This document shows positions 48,270 through 59,922 of a stretch of DNA of 64,000 bases, one piece after another. The position numbers and the translations under genes were made by a program. Each line of letters starts with the position of its first letter. Position 1 is the first letter of the stretch. The DNA comes from Cristatella mucedo (lineage: Eukaryota > Bryozoa > Phylactolaemata > Cristatellidae): assembly GCA_009760855.2 (NCBI GenBank), contig WPIO01000113.1:1256113-1320112 (forward strand), in the 5' to 3' direction. The notes below the pieces were generated by a model. That model did not search any database. It was not told the origin of the DNA and saw only the letters and a list, made by a program, of their open reading frames with translations.

Positions 48270-49449
48270 AGGCTCTCAGTCAAACATAGAATCGATTTTG
48301 ACTGTCTGTTATTGAGTCTAAAAGTCTCTTATCTATTGGTTGCTTCGCTCGCTTGCACCAGTGTACGCATGCGAACTTCTTTTCCCTGCAGTATGATCTA
48401 GTAATAAACATTCGGTTGGCATACAGCAACCTCGTTCTCCTACCACTGAATTGAAATATTTTGAAGGCCGACCTTTCACCTTGCATAGTCTGGCACTTGT
48501 GTCGTGCTATATCTCTAACTGCTATGAAATAGCATATTAGAAGTCTCGACTAATGATGCATCTAGTGTGGTAAGCTTTTCCCATTAAAAATCTTCGTTTT
48601 TAAAGTGTGCTCAAGCAGTTGCACGAATTGGCTGGCGAAATAGGAAAAAATTGTGGGCTAATGCTGAACTACAACCGTTTAAACTGAAGAAATTACTCTT
48701 TATATTTCGGATTTTGTGTAATATTGAACATGTCATTGTAGCCTAGCGGCAAAAATTTGATGGCAGTTATTCATTTTCCACTGCGAGTTAAATACGTAAT
48801 TCCACGTAGGGATTGTGAGTGCATGGTGTGAAGAAATTACCTGCGGTTAATAGCAGACCGTTGGAGTCGGTAGCATGAAAGCACCAAAGCAACATTCACT
48901 TCACAGGTTTCTGGGAAGCTTCTTTAGTTCAGTGAATGAGCGTTAATGACTACCGATTGGTGGATACTGCCAAATTAAAATGTTAGCCTTATTATTCTGA
49001 GCAAGATTATGGCTGGAGTTTATGGTGTGGATTATATATTAATCCAATCAAGTCATGCACATATTTTATAATATCTGAGGGGGTGGTAATTTCTCATCAT
49101 TTCTGAGGGTGCTTTATCAAGTGCAATATTATTATTACTATAATTTGCGATAGCTTTAGCGCTTAAACTTCTTTTCTTTGATCATTCTACTTCCCGCTCT
49201 CATTCCGCATCAACGCTGCCGTCGCTCTGTAGACGTTCGAGCAGGAAGTGTCAGGGTCTTGTTCGAATAAGGTATGGGGTAGCTTTTCTTGCAAAGCGTA
49301 ATGTTATTGTCGACGCAGCTGATACCTGCTGCCAGCTTCGTGAGTGACTTTTTAATGAATGACTTGCAATTGCTTGGAGCGTTCGTTCCACCTGTAATAA
49401 TGCCAAGCTCGGCTATGTAACACTATTCGCGACTCCCTGTGGTTTCTCA
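48268..49449. other. Unassigned, with a LINE B tail at 49,105-49,145
   Basis: The segment tgagggtgctttatcaagtg plus ATT repeat is a B terminus. Nothing else recognised. Confidence 0.45.
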
Positions 49450-49600
49450 AACTGCCGAGCTGGTTTGGTCCAGCGGTTAAGGTGTTCACCCCGACCAAGG
49501 TCTGGCTGAGGTCGTGGGCTCGAGCCCCGAGGCACATGTGAAGTGCCCGGATAGAGATTAAGTTCTCCTGGGCGCTATACAAATACATTCTATATATTAT
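49450..49600 (+). mobile_element. SINE S2, best copy
   Basis: A tRNA-like head with A box (tggtccagcggttaaggtgt) and B box GGGCTCGAGCCCCG. The LINE B-type hairpin follows directly (gaagtgcccggatagagatt ... ctcctgggcgctatacaaat) and then an AT-rich tail. Total about 150 bp. It lacks a separate body, so it is simply a tRNA head fused to the LINE tail. Confidence 0.85.
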
Positions 49601-50140
49601 ATATTTATTATATAAATGTGAGTTCCCGTGGTGATAGAAGTCATGTGCATCAGCCAAAGCCTACTGTTTAACTTCGTGTGCTATTTGAGTCAATCTGTGA
49701 CAGGGCAGTGGGACTTACGGAGTTAGTGGTTGGACTAGGTGGCTTATTGAATTAATAGGCAAACGAAAAGAAGACATCTAAGGCGCCTAGGTTGCCGGTT
49801 AATAAAGTTTAAAAATGTGGCCCTTCTCCACCAGAAGGCAGCCAAGTAGAAATATTAGTCGTAGATGTCGGCGAACTTTAATTAGACGGACTGTACAAAA
49901 TATATCGTGGTATTTTGTAGTCAGTGTATAAACTTGTAGACCCTGCCTATTAGTATAGTCATCAACGCCTGTCTACTGCTGTGGAAAACCCCACGTAGTC
50001 TAGCCGTTTTTCTTGACCCTCATTATGGCGAGATTAAGGTTAATTTCAATTGAAACTGAGAATCTAATTATAAAACTGAGCTCTACAATTCTGCTTTGTT
50101 GTTCCTGAGTAATCTTGATAGGCTATCCTTTCGTTGATTT
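49601..50140. other. No recognisable feature
   Basis: Unassigned sequence. Confidence 0.4.
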
Positions 50141-50144
50141 GTCT

Positions 50145-50450
50145 CAGCATGTGCTAGACTGTTGAACTCACTTCTAAAATTCTTACACATCAAAACTACT
50201 CTTTCGCCACTGACAAGGGCAAATTTTTACCAGCCGTATTGAGCTGCTTCTTTCATGCTGCTCAGCTGCTCTCCTTACCTTGCTATGCTTCCTGCTTTCA
50301 CTTCGTTGCTTGAGAGGTGGTTCGTGGCTGCTGGATACTCACCAAAAGCTGCTTAGGCAGTGAGGGCTCCATACATAACTGTCCTTCTTTAGACCTACAA
50401 TTTATATGGCTTTGTAAAGTTCATAACTGAGAAACGTTAAATTAAATTCA
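50145..50450 (+). mobile_element. LINE A C-terminal/3' fragment, divergent
   Basis: 'ctagactgttgaactcactt', 'ttcttacacatcaaaactac' and the decayed end 'gtaaagttcataactgagaa' follow the order of LINE A. Confidence 0.7.
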
Positions 50451-50964
50451 AAATTTCAAGTGATTTGCACTATGACCTTACTGAAACTGAGTTTCTATAT
50501 TTAATTGATTAAAACAGGTTTTTAGCTGCTGTCCACTTCTATCGCTAGTCCCTTTTTTAAAAGCAGTAAAGAGTGCCCGGGTGGTTTTGCCGTATTTGTG
50601 AGCAATCCAGAAATACCTTTTTGGAGGGATGCATTTAACAAAATCTGATAAAAAAATTATGCGTACACTGTTAGTCGTACAGGCGCCAAAAGTCAATGGA
50701 TATTAGGATTGATACACAATTTACAGTATAAAAAGGAATCAATTACTATTTTTGAGCGGGAATTCTTTGCCTAAAGAACTTTAGAAAACGCGACATAAAC
50801 TGGTCACATGTTGCTGTGAGTAATTAAAACATGCAAAAAGCCCTTGCTATGTCTGCCTGGCGCCGGCTAATACCCAAGTAAAGTATTCACTCAAGTGATT
50901 GTCTTTGATCTTAGCTATTACGTTTTCATTCAATTTTCGCATCCAGCAGCTGCAGCCCGCAAGA
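50451..50964. other. No recognisable feature
   Basis: Unassigned sequence. Confidence 0.4.
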
Positions 50965-50966
50965 AA

Positions 50967-51665
50967 GTAAACAGTGTATATGCCATTGCTGAGAGCTCTG
51001 ACTCCTCAGATATTACAAATAAAATAAAAAAAATAAAATTCTAGCTGCTTAAACAGTCTCTTTTTGTATAGCGACAGAACAGCCTTGACGGCTATCACCA
51101 CCACTTGCAGTGGCGATAAAGGATCGTCCACCACAGAAATCGAACCCACGACCTCGAGACCGAGGTCATAAAAGCCACCGCCTTACCTAGTTAACGGCTC
51201 AGCCGAAACGTTTCAGCTTTCTTTACTGACAGAATTGTACACATTGGTGATTACATAAAGCCACATCAGAGTAAAGCAATTGAATAATCACAAACTGTGA
51301 CCTTCCTTAAAATATTTTCCGAGGTTTCTGCATGCCGCGTAGCTACCTTAACATGGCCAAGTAAAAAGAGCTTGTCTTCTAAAGATCCTAAACTATCGTC
51401 TCTGTGGTCTTCACTGGTGTACCAAGTTAGTTCTGCCACTAGCGAGATTTTTAATGCTTCTTTTTTGAAAAAAGAGGTTGTACCCGAGTCCTTGGGTATC
51501 GGCAATCGTTAGACCCATACTTAAAAAGCCTGGAGTAGATGCAAAGATCATTGAAAACTATCGCCCCGCTTCCCTTCTTTCTTTTTTGCAAAAGATTCCT
51601 GAAATAATTGTTGCTAAGCAGTTGGTTACATTTATTAAAAAGAAGGAAATGTCCTAGTGTGGTTT
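50967..51665 (+). mobile_element. LINE A fragment (endonuclease-RT linker), interrupted by SINE S1
   Basis: The sequence 'gagctctgactcctcagata' is interrupted at 51,017. It resumes near 51,199 with 'ggctcagccgaaacgtttca' and continues to KKPGVD..IENYRPAS..L at 51,530-51,590, then stops near 51,665. It matches 56,090-56,600 of the full copy. Confidence 0.85.
51018..51198 (-). mobile_element. SINE S1, copy 3, nested in LINE A
   Basis: The A/T-rich tail (caaataaaataaaaaaaata) lies at the left. Then 'ttctagctgcttaaacagtc', 'tagcgacagaacagccttga', and the tRNA-like head (B box near 51,140, ending 'ccttacctag'). It splits an otherwise contiguous LINE A sequence. Confidence 0.88.
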
Positions 51666-51745
51666 GGACCTTTACCTGATTTCTCCATGATACCATCGGG
51701 TATTCCACTGTTATCTTCGCTGTGACTACTTATGAGCTGTCCTCG

Positions 51746-54546
51746 GATATGCTACACAAAACAGGACCTGCTTAGCATAAGGTGCGATGTCGCCATTAGT
51801 CGATACCTACCGGCGGGCCTTCTCCAGTAGGCCAGTGAGAACCTTCCTGCGTCCTGCGTTCGCCCCATCAACAGCTTGGCTATCAAACGTACGACCCGTA
51901 AGTTTAAAGCCCTGAATAGTGCTTGTTGCGGTAGTAGCCCACCCGACGTAGCCCAGCACGTCGTGAAACGTCAACCGGAGGCCGTTACTAAGGTCTAATT
52001 CAAATTTGAAGGGCCCGAGTCTGCCGGGCCGACTACAAGCCGACGTGAATACAGCCACTTCATCGCCGTCACCCAGTTATTGGGCAGCCTCTTAAATTCC
52101 GCCTACTAAATGTCAGCTCGCAAAAAACCAGGGGGTTACTTATCCACGATCAGGTGGTCCTGGAGAGACTAGATGCATTTCTGCTTACCGAAAATTGGAT
52201 GATGCCTTGTTCCAGTAGCTGTATTTCTGAGACCACTCGACCAGGATTCTCATTCTATCAATCCATGCATTCTGACAAGGTTGGTGACTGGGTTGCAATT
52301 GTTGTTCGCTAATCGTTTGTTACAAGATGCAAGTGCAGCTTTTTGCATGGGACATGGTTTGAATCGGTTGCAATCAGGTCATCATCAAAGGCAATGCTTC
52401 TCATTGCTGTGATATACCGGCCTCTTCTGGCTGCCTCAACCTGTTTATAGAGGAGTTTTCAGAGTTCATCCCTAAAATATTTTAGTGTGATGGGCAATTA
52501 CTGATTGTAGGAGACTTCAGTATTAACGTTGACAACCCAAGCAACCGCAAGGTTCGCTCATTTCTTGACTGTCCGAAGATTTTTGGTTTGGTCAAACACG
52601 TTAATCATTCAACTCACGTTGGTGGCCATATTCAGGATGTCGTGATCACTAAGGATGTCCTCCCCACTGACCCGCTCAGATCATTGCTCGGTCTCGTTTA
52701 CTGTTGCTGCTCCCTTGTACGTACAGGGTAATGTCAAGCTTGTCACACGACGCGACTTACAAAGCACTGACATAGACAGGTTTTTGAAATCTGTTTGTGA
52801 TGCATGTCTTCTTGATCTGCATTAGACTCGACCGGCAGCCTCGATACTCTCACTGATGCGATAAAAATGAAAACTCCAGACTGCTCTTGACAAGCATGCT
52901 CCCGTTAATTCTATCCATGTTCAAAGTCGAGGATATTCCTTTCAATTTACAAAAAACTCCTAAAGATGAGCCGTATTGAGCACAGGCTTGAACGTCGTTT
53001 CAAGACGTCAAAGTCTGATGCGGATCTAGTCAATTTCAAAGACTTCCTTCAAGTTTACACCCGAAAGCTTACAAAACTAGGGCTTCTTTTTTCATCCGAA
53101 AGCGGAATTCCTGCCATTAGGACCGTAAACAGATTTATAAGACAGTAAACTATTTACTGGCCAATGCTGCGAGGTCTGACTCCCAGATATTAAGGGCTCA
53201 CCTGAAAAGTTTTCAGCCTTCTTTACAGAGAAAATTGTGCACTTTCGTGCCTCGATTAAGCCCCCTCCGACTAAAGCAATCGCGGTTCCACAACCTGTGA
53301 CCGTCCTTAAAAAGTTATCTGAGGTATCTGCATGCGATGTGGCTACCCTATTAAGGTCTAGCAAAAGAGCTCGTCTCCTGAAGACCCAATATCTTCATCT
53401 CTGTGGTCTGCACTAGCAGACCACCTTAGCCCTGCCATCTCCAAGATTCTTAATGCTTCTCTGGGAAAAGAGTTCATCCCCAAGTCCTTCAAATCGGCAA
53501 TCGTTCGATCCATACTTGAAAAGCCTGGACCGAGAGACCGGTCCCCTGTGAAGTTCCTCAAGGGTCTGTCCTCGATCCCTTGTTGTTCTCCATTTTTACA
53601 CAACCTCTGGGAAAAGTGATTTAGACCCTTGGAATAGGATGTCACTTTTATGCTGACGATACTCAGCTGTATTTGTCATTCAAACCGTCGGAATGTGCTG
53701 CAGCAACTGAGAAACTGGTTGCTTGCCTTGCCGACATTCGATCCTGGATGTCGGAAAACTTCCTGAAATTAAATGATGATAAAACCGAGCTGCTGCTCAT
53801 AGAACAACCCAAGCGTGTGGCTGGATTAAAGGCTTTGCTCTTCTAATAGGTGATGCTGTCGTGTGACCATCACCACGTGGTAGAAATTTAGATGTCGTGT
53901 TCGACTGCTGAATCAATTTTAAAAGCGGCATTCAGAAGATGGCTTCTATAGCTAGCCATCACGTCCAATCCTTATCCAAGATCAGGAAATGTCTCTCACA
54001 GTTGCCTGTAAACTATTTAAAAAGCTCATTCGCTCTGTTTCGGCTTGATTATTGTAATTCCCTTTTAGCTGGGCTACCAAAGAACGCTGTTAGGCCACTG
54101 CAGCTGGCAATGAATAGGGCTGCAAGGCTAGTCTTCAAGTCCCAGAGGTTTGACCACGTGTCCCCTTTGCTAAAAGAGCCACAATGGATGCAGGTTGAGC
54201 AACGGATAAAGAGCAAATTTCTCACGCTGACCCACAAGGCCCGCAACGGCTGGGATCCTTCATTCCTAGCTGAACTGCTGAATCAGTTTGAGCCTGTTCG
54301 CGCCCTCAGGTCATGCATGGACAATAAATTAGCCGTTCCATTCCTCCGCTTAAAGACCGTTTGCGACAGAAGCTCTAGCTCTGCAAGTCCTTGAATGTGG
54401 AACTCGCTTCCACAATTCTTACGCAACGATAACTACTCTCCTACTGCCGACTATGGCACATCGTTTTCAGAGGTCCTGAGCCGCTACTTCTATGCTACTC
54501 ACTACCTCAACTGCTCTCCTGACTCAGCTATGCTTCCCACTTTCCC
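51746..54546 (+). mobile_element. LINE A copy 1, 5' end intact, internally deleted, 3' truncated
   Basis: Shares its 5' terminus (gatatgctaca-aaaacagga) with copy 2. Order: leader frame RKFKALNSACCGSSPPDVAQ; a degraded endonuclease (LLNVxS, then GDFSINVDNPSNRK near 52,505); the linker (SRIEHRLERRFKTSKSDADL); then a jump at about 53,530 from KPG to RRVTCGVPQGS that omits about 384 bp. The end of RT (ADDTQLYLSFKPSE near 53,660) and the C-terminal domain follow to 54,546. The last ~460 bp and the tail are absent. Stops and frameshifts make it inactive. Confidence 0.9.
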
Positions 54547-54682
54547 ACTTTTAGGAGCCTTGTTGGGGTCATTCCAGTACGGCTTTCTTTCTGTAACATG
54601 CCTAATCGATTAAATCCGGTAGAATAGTAACTGATCTGGTTCATTGCTATCTCACTTCTGAAACGTTTGCAGCATTTCAAAA

Positions 54683-57600
54683 GATATGCTACATAAAACA
54701 GGACCTGCTTAGCATAAGGTGCAATGTCGCCATTAGTCGATACCTACCGGTGGGCCTTCTCCAGTAGGCCAGTGAGAACCTTCCAGAGTCCTGCGTTCGC
54801 CCTCTCAACAGCTCGACTATCAAACCTACGATTCGTAAGTTTAAAGCTCTGAATAGTACTTGTTGCGGTAGTAGCCCACCCGCCATAGCCCAGCGTGTTG
54901 TGAAATGTGGTCCGACGGCCGTCACCAAGGTCCAATTCAAATTCGAAGAGCCCACGTCAGCCAGGCCAGACGCAAACGGTAGCAAATACAACCCACTTCA
55001 TCGCCGTCGCCCAGGTGTTGGACAGCCTCTTAAATTCCGCCTGCAAAATATCTGCTCGCTGAAATTCAAGGGGTTGCTTATCCACGATCATGTGGTCCAG
55101 GAGAAGCGAGATGCATTTCTGCTTACCAAAACCTGGATGACGCCTTGTTCCAGTAGCTGTATTTCCGAGACCACTCGACCCCGGTTCTCATTCTATCAGT
55201 CCATGCGTTCTGACAATATTGGTGGCGGGGTTGCAATTGTTGTTCGCGAATTGTTTGGCTATAAAACGGGCAGTTTCTCGCATGGGTCATCGTTTGAATT
55301 GGTTGCTATCAGGTCTTCAACAAAGACAATGCCTCTCACTGTTGTGGTATACCGGCCTTCTTCGGGCTGTCTAAACTTGTTTTAAGAGGAGTTATCAGAG
55401 TTCCTCTCTAAAATATTTGTATGTGACAGGCCGTTACTGATTGTAGGAGACTTCAATATTAACGTTGACAACCCTAGCAACAGCCAGGTCCGCTCATTTC
55501 TTGACTGTCAGGAGAATTTTGGTTTGGCCCAACACGTTAATTATAGCACCCACGTCGGTGGCCACATTCTAGATCTCCTGATCACTGAGGATGTCCACCC
55601 CACTGACCCTGTGGTATGCCCACTGACCCTCTCAGATCATTGTTCAGTCTTGTTTACTGTTCCTGCTCCCTCGTACGTACATGGCAATGTCGAATTTGCC
55701 AAACGACGTAACTTACAAAGCATTGACGTGGACAAGTTTTTGCAAGTCTTCTTAATCTGCTTTCAGACTCGCCCAGCAGCCTCGATACCCTCACCAACGC
55801 GATGAACATAACACTCAGGAGTGCTCTTGACAAGCTTGCTCCGGTTCGCTCTATCCGTGTTCATAGTCGTAGAGATTCCTTTAAGTTTACAGAAAAACTC
55901 CTTAAGATGGGCCGGGTTAAGCTCAGGCTAGATCGTCGTTTCAAGAAATCGGGGTCTGATGCAGATCTAGTCAAGTTTAAAGACTTCCTTCGAGTTTGCA
56001 CCCGAAAGCTTAAAAAAACAGGGCTTCTTTTTTCATTAGAAAGCTGAATTCCTACCAATCGGACACTAAACAGATTTATAAGACAGTAAGCCATTTACTT
56101 GCCAATGCTGTGAGGTCTGACTCCCCAGATATTAAGGGCTCAGCCGAAAATTTTTCAGCCTTCTTTACTGAAAAAATTGTGCACATTCGTGCCTCCATTG
56201 AGCCCCCTCCGATCAAAGCAATCGCCGTACCTCAACCTGTGACCTTCCTTAAAAGGTTCTCCGACCTTTCTGCAAGCGATGTGGCTGCCTTAAAAAGGTC
56301 TAGCAAAAGGAGCTCGTCTCCTGAAGACCCAATACCTTCATCTCTGTGGTCTTTACTAGAAGACCAACTTAGCCCTGCCACAATTAAGACTTTTAATGTT
56401 TCTTTGGTAAGAGGGGTCGTCCCCAAGTCCTTCAAATCGGCAATTGTTAGACCTATTCTTAAAAAGCCTGGATTAGACACAGAGGTCCTAGTAAACTATC
56501 GCCCAGTTTTCCTTCTTCCGTTCTTATAAAAAATTCTTGAAAAAATTGTTGCTAAGCAGCTGGTTGAACGTATTGAAAATAATAGAATGTCAGAAACATT
56601 TCAATCAGGGTTCAAAAGGCAGCACTCTACTGAAACTGCTCTCCTCCGTGTTAACAATGACATTCTACGTGGCAACGACGGCGGGAATGCCACTGCCCTA
56701 GCTCTGCTAGACCCGTCTGCTGCCTTTGACACTATTGCTCACGAAGTTCTGCTTGAACGATTGAGAACAACGATCGGTCTGGCAGACGTAGCACTGGCGT
56801 GGTTTAAATCACACTTGTCTGATCGTGTTCAATCCGTGTCGTGTGGGGGTCAGGTCTTAGACACGAGAAGGGTCACCTGTGGAGTCCCTCAAGAGTCTGT
56901 ACTTGGTCCCTTGCTGTTCTCCATTTATACGCAACCTCTGGGAAAAGTAATTAAGGCCCATGGAATAGGATATCACATCCATGCTGACGATACTCAGTTG
57001 TATTTGTCATTCAAACCGTCGGAATCTGCTTAGGCAACTGAGAAACTGAATGCTTGCCTTGTCGATATTCGATCCTGGATGTCGGAAAACTTCCTGAAAT
57101 TCAATGATGATAAAATCGAACTGCTGCTCATAGGACACCCTAAGCGTGTGGCTGGATTAAAAGGCTTTGCTCTCCTAATTGGTGATGCTATTGTGCGGCC
57201 ATCACCATTTGCTCAAAATTTAGGTGTCTTTTTCGACAGCTGCCTCAATTTCAAAAGCTTATTCAGAAGACTGCCTCTACAGCTAGCCATCATATCAGAT
57301 CCCTGTCCAAGATTAGGAGCTGTCTCCCACAGTGGCTTGTATTCAACTCAACTAGCTCTCTAGTTCTGTCTCGGCTTGATTAGTGTAATTCTCTTTTGGC
57401 TGGGCCGCCAAAGAAAGCTATTATGCCACTACAGCGGACTATGAATATAGCTGCAAGGCTGGTTTTCAAGTCCCAGTGGTTTGAGCACGTGTCTCCTCTG
57501 CTGAAGGAGCTAGGATGATTTCGGTTGAGCACAGGATACAGAGCAAAGTTCCTATGCTGACCCACAAGGCCCGCCACGGCTTGGCTCCTTCATACATAGC

Positions 57601-58022
57601 TGAGCAGCTGCATCAGTTTCAGCCTGTTCGCTTCCTTAGGTCCCGTGTGGACAATAAATTAGCTGTCCCTTTCCTCCGCTTAACGACCGTTGGCGACAGA
57701 AGCTTTAGCTCTGCAGGTCCTAGACTGTGGAACTGGCTTCCACAATTCTTATGGAACGATATCTACGCTCCTACTGCCGACTATGGCACATCGTTTTCAG
57801 CGGTCCTGAGCTGTTACTTCTATGGCACTCACTACCTCAACTGCTCTCCTGACTCTGCTATGCTTCCCAATTTCTCTTCGTTGCGTGAGACGAAGTCTGT
57901 TGGGTACCGAATGCGTACCGAAGGCCGCTTAGGCTGTGAGTGGGCTATAGAAAACTGTCCTGTATAACACCCACATGGTCTTTATGACTTTGTGGAGTTA
58001 CAGACGGAGATACATTACATTA
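54683..58022 (+). mobile_element. LINE A copy 2, nearly full length (about 3.34 kb), L2/CR1-like
   Basis: Leader frame open from 54,768 into an APE-type endonuclease (LLIHDHVV ... AFLLTKTWM, GGGVAIVVRE, VVYRPSSG; GDFNINVDNPSNS near 55,450; THVGGHILDLLITED; LSDHCSVLF). Next come the linker (MGRVKLRLDRRFKKSGSDAD), RT motifs (GFKRQHSTETALLRVNNDIL; LDPSAAFDTIAHEVL; GVPQESVLGPLLFSIYTQPL; HADDTQLYLSF, where His replaces the usual Tyr of YADD) and the C-terminal domain. The 3' end is gttacagacggagatacatt plus acattac. At least five frameshifts or stops (for example near 55,385, 56,045, 56,528, 57,034) inactivate it. It is the reference copy for the family in this window. Confidence 0.93.
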
Positions 58023-58329
58023 CGACTCTCTGCGAATCTTCATGCTCACTCCTCATTGTCTGTGGCTACCGATTGCTAAGGAAAGACTGCATTTTTTTGA
58101 GTACTGAATACAAAACCATCTAAAATGACACTCACTCGTCAAATAAATCTCTAGAGTTACCAAAAAGGACACACAATGTTGCATTGCAAAGGTTAAGTGC
58201 TTGGCACTGTAACTTGACTGAAGTTCAGTTTATGTTTTTAGAATTGGATGTTGAATTTTACTGCCTAGCGACTGTCCACTTAAATTAATAGTATCCTTTA
58301 AAAATATTATTTACAGTATTAGTGTTATT

Positions 58330-59290
58330 AGTAATAATAATTTACTTTATAAAAAAGCGCACTTAGGGAACTCGATCTATTTCTAGGTGCTTTCCATTTG
58401 CGGTAAAGGGAAACTCGATTGAATCCTGAGCAATATTATTCTTGATAAACTAGAAGAATAACATGGTTAGGGATGACACACACAGGGTCAGCTCGCGAGT
58501 GTAGTTAGTGGCAGTATGCATGGTCGCACCACGCACAAGCAAAATGACAAATCACGTGAATCAACAGAATGCTTTCTTAGATTTGTGTCTTTTTAAGTTA
58601 CTTTAAATATGGTCAAGTCGGGGATGTTGTGACGCAAGTCAAGAGTTAGTTCCAGGTTTTGTGAGTACACAAACTAAATGCACGATCTCCAAAGGTTTTT
58701 GAGGTTTGACTGGGGTATTGGCAAGTTGTCCGATTTCAAAAAGCTGATGGTACGATGCTTGACCTGTTCGGGGCAAATATAATAAAGATAGGCTGAAGCC
58801 AAAGAATGAAGTGACCTAAGAGGGAGCGACAAAATTTTGAAGTCGATCCGTTGCTTGACTCTGAGGAAGTGCAGGTTGGCAAGAAGTGGTGTGATATGGC
58901 AACTGGGAAGCTGACGACAGACAAGGCTAGCTGCAGAGTTTGGCAACAATCATGCCAGATTGCACATATCGAAAGGATCGCAAGCAGTGAGTTACAGAAG
59001 TCAAGACGGGATGTCACAAATGCACGGAACAATTTAGACGTGTTATCCTAATCTAAACAAGCCCGAGTTTTAGCATTGCTGTGTATCTAAAAGTAGGCAA
59101 ACTTGATTGCGGAGCTGATGCGGTCGTCTAACGAGAGGTCATTTTCGAAAATGGCTATTGAATTTTGAGCAGATATAACTTGGGATTTTCTGGCAGAGCC
59201 AATATTGACCGTCAGCCTTTCCAATTATTGAATCGCACTGTGTTGATACGTAACTAGTAAGTTAGTTTTGTCATCATTCAGTTTAATACA
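58330..59290 (-). mobile_element. LINE B, 5'-truncated, about 960 bp
   Basis: Antisense ATT tail and hairpin at 58,335-58,400, the 3' UTR, then C-terminal coding ([26 protein letters not shown]). It extends up to the SASI..GVIFQSD-like region near 59,100-59,290. Degraded. Confidence 0.85.
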
Positions 59291-59296
59291 ATTTCT

Positions 59297-59422
59297 ATAT
59301 ATATTCTTATATATATTATATATATATGTTATATTATATATTATATTATATTATATATTATATATTATATATATATATATTATATATATTCTATATATAT
59401 ATATTTCTATATAATACAATTT
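59297..59422. repeat. (TA)n-rich low-complexity tract
   Basis: TATAT/TATTATA repeats at the 5' break of the LINE B copy. Confidence 0.9.
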
Positions 59423-59605
59423 GATGCCATCTATGGGGCATGTTATCAACACTTGCAGCCAAAAGATGAAAGAATTTGCAGTGTTCTTTTAAAAGGCAAT
59501 ATACAATTATGTTGGTGATATTGCTGTATTTATGAGCGATCAATGAGTAATTTTACAGTGTAATATATTCATTGAATTATTTTTTATTAATAACAAGCAC
59601 AAAAA
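59423..59605. other. No recognisable feature
   Basis: Unassigned sequence. Confidence 0.4.
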
Positions 59606-59607
59606 GC

Positions 59608-59922
59608 ATTTGCTCTGCAGGTCCTAGACAGTGGAACTCGCTTCCACGATTCTTAGGCAACGGACACTACTCTCTTACTGCCGACTATAGCACATCCTTT
59701 CAGCGGCCCTGAGCTCCTACTTCTATGCTACTCACTATCTCAGCTGCTCTCCTGACTTTGCTATGCTTCCCAACTCTCTTTGTTGCATGAGACGAATTCT
59801 GTCGGCTACCGAATGTGTACCGAAAGACGCTTAGGCTGTGAGTGTGCTATACAAAACTCTTCTCAGTAACCCTCAAATGGTCTTTATGACTTTGAGGAGT
59901 TACAGAAGGAGATAAATTCTAC
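59608..59922 (+). mobile_element. LINE A C-terminal/3' fragment
   Basis: 'gctctgcaggtcctagacag', 'tggaactcgcttccacgatt' and the terminal block gagttacagaaggagataaa. About 315 bp, 5'-truncated. Confidence 0.88.

Noticed and set aside
54689..54991. Antisense open frame in the LINE A leader, also present at 51,807-52,058
   Set aside because: The sense leader frame is open and conserved over the same bases in both copies, so the antisense frame is most simply a shadow.
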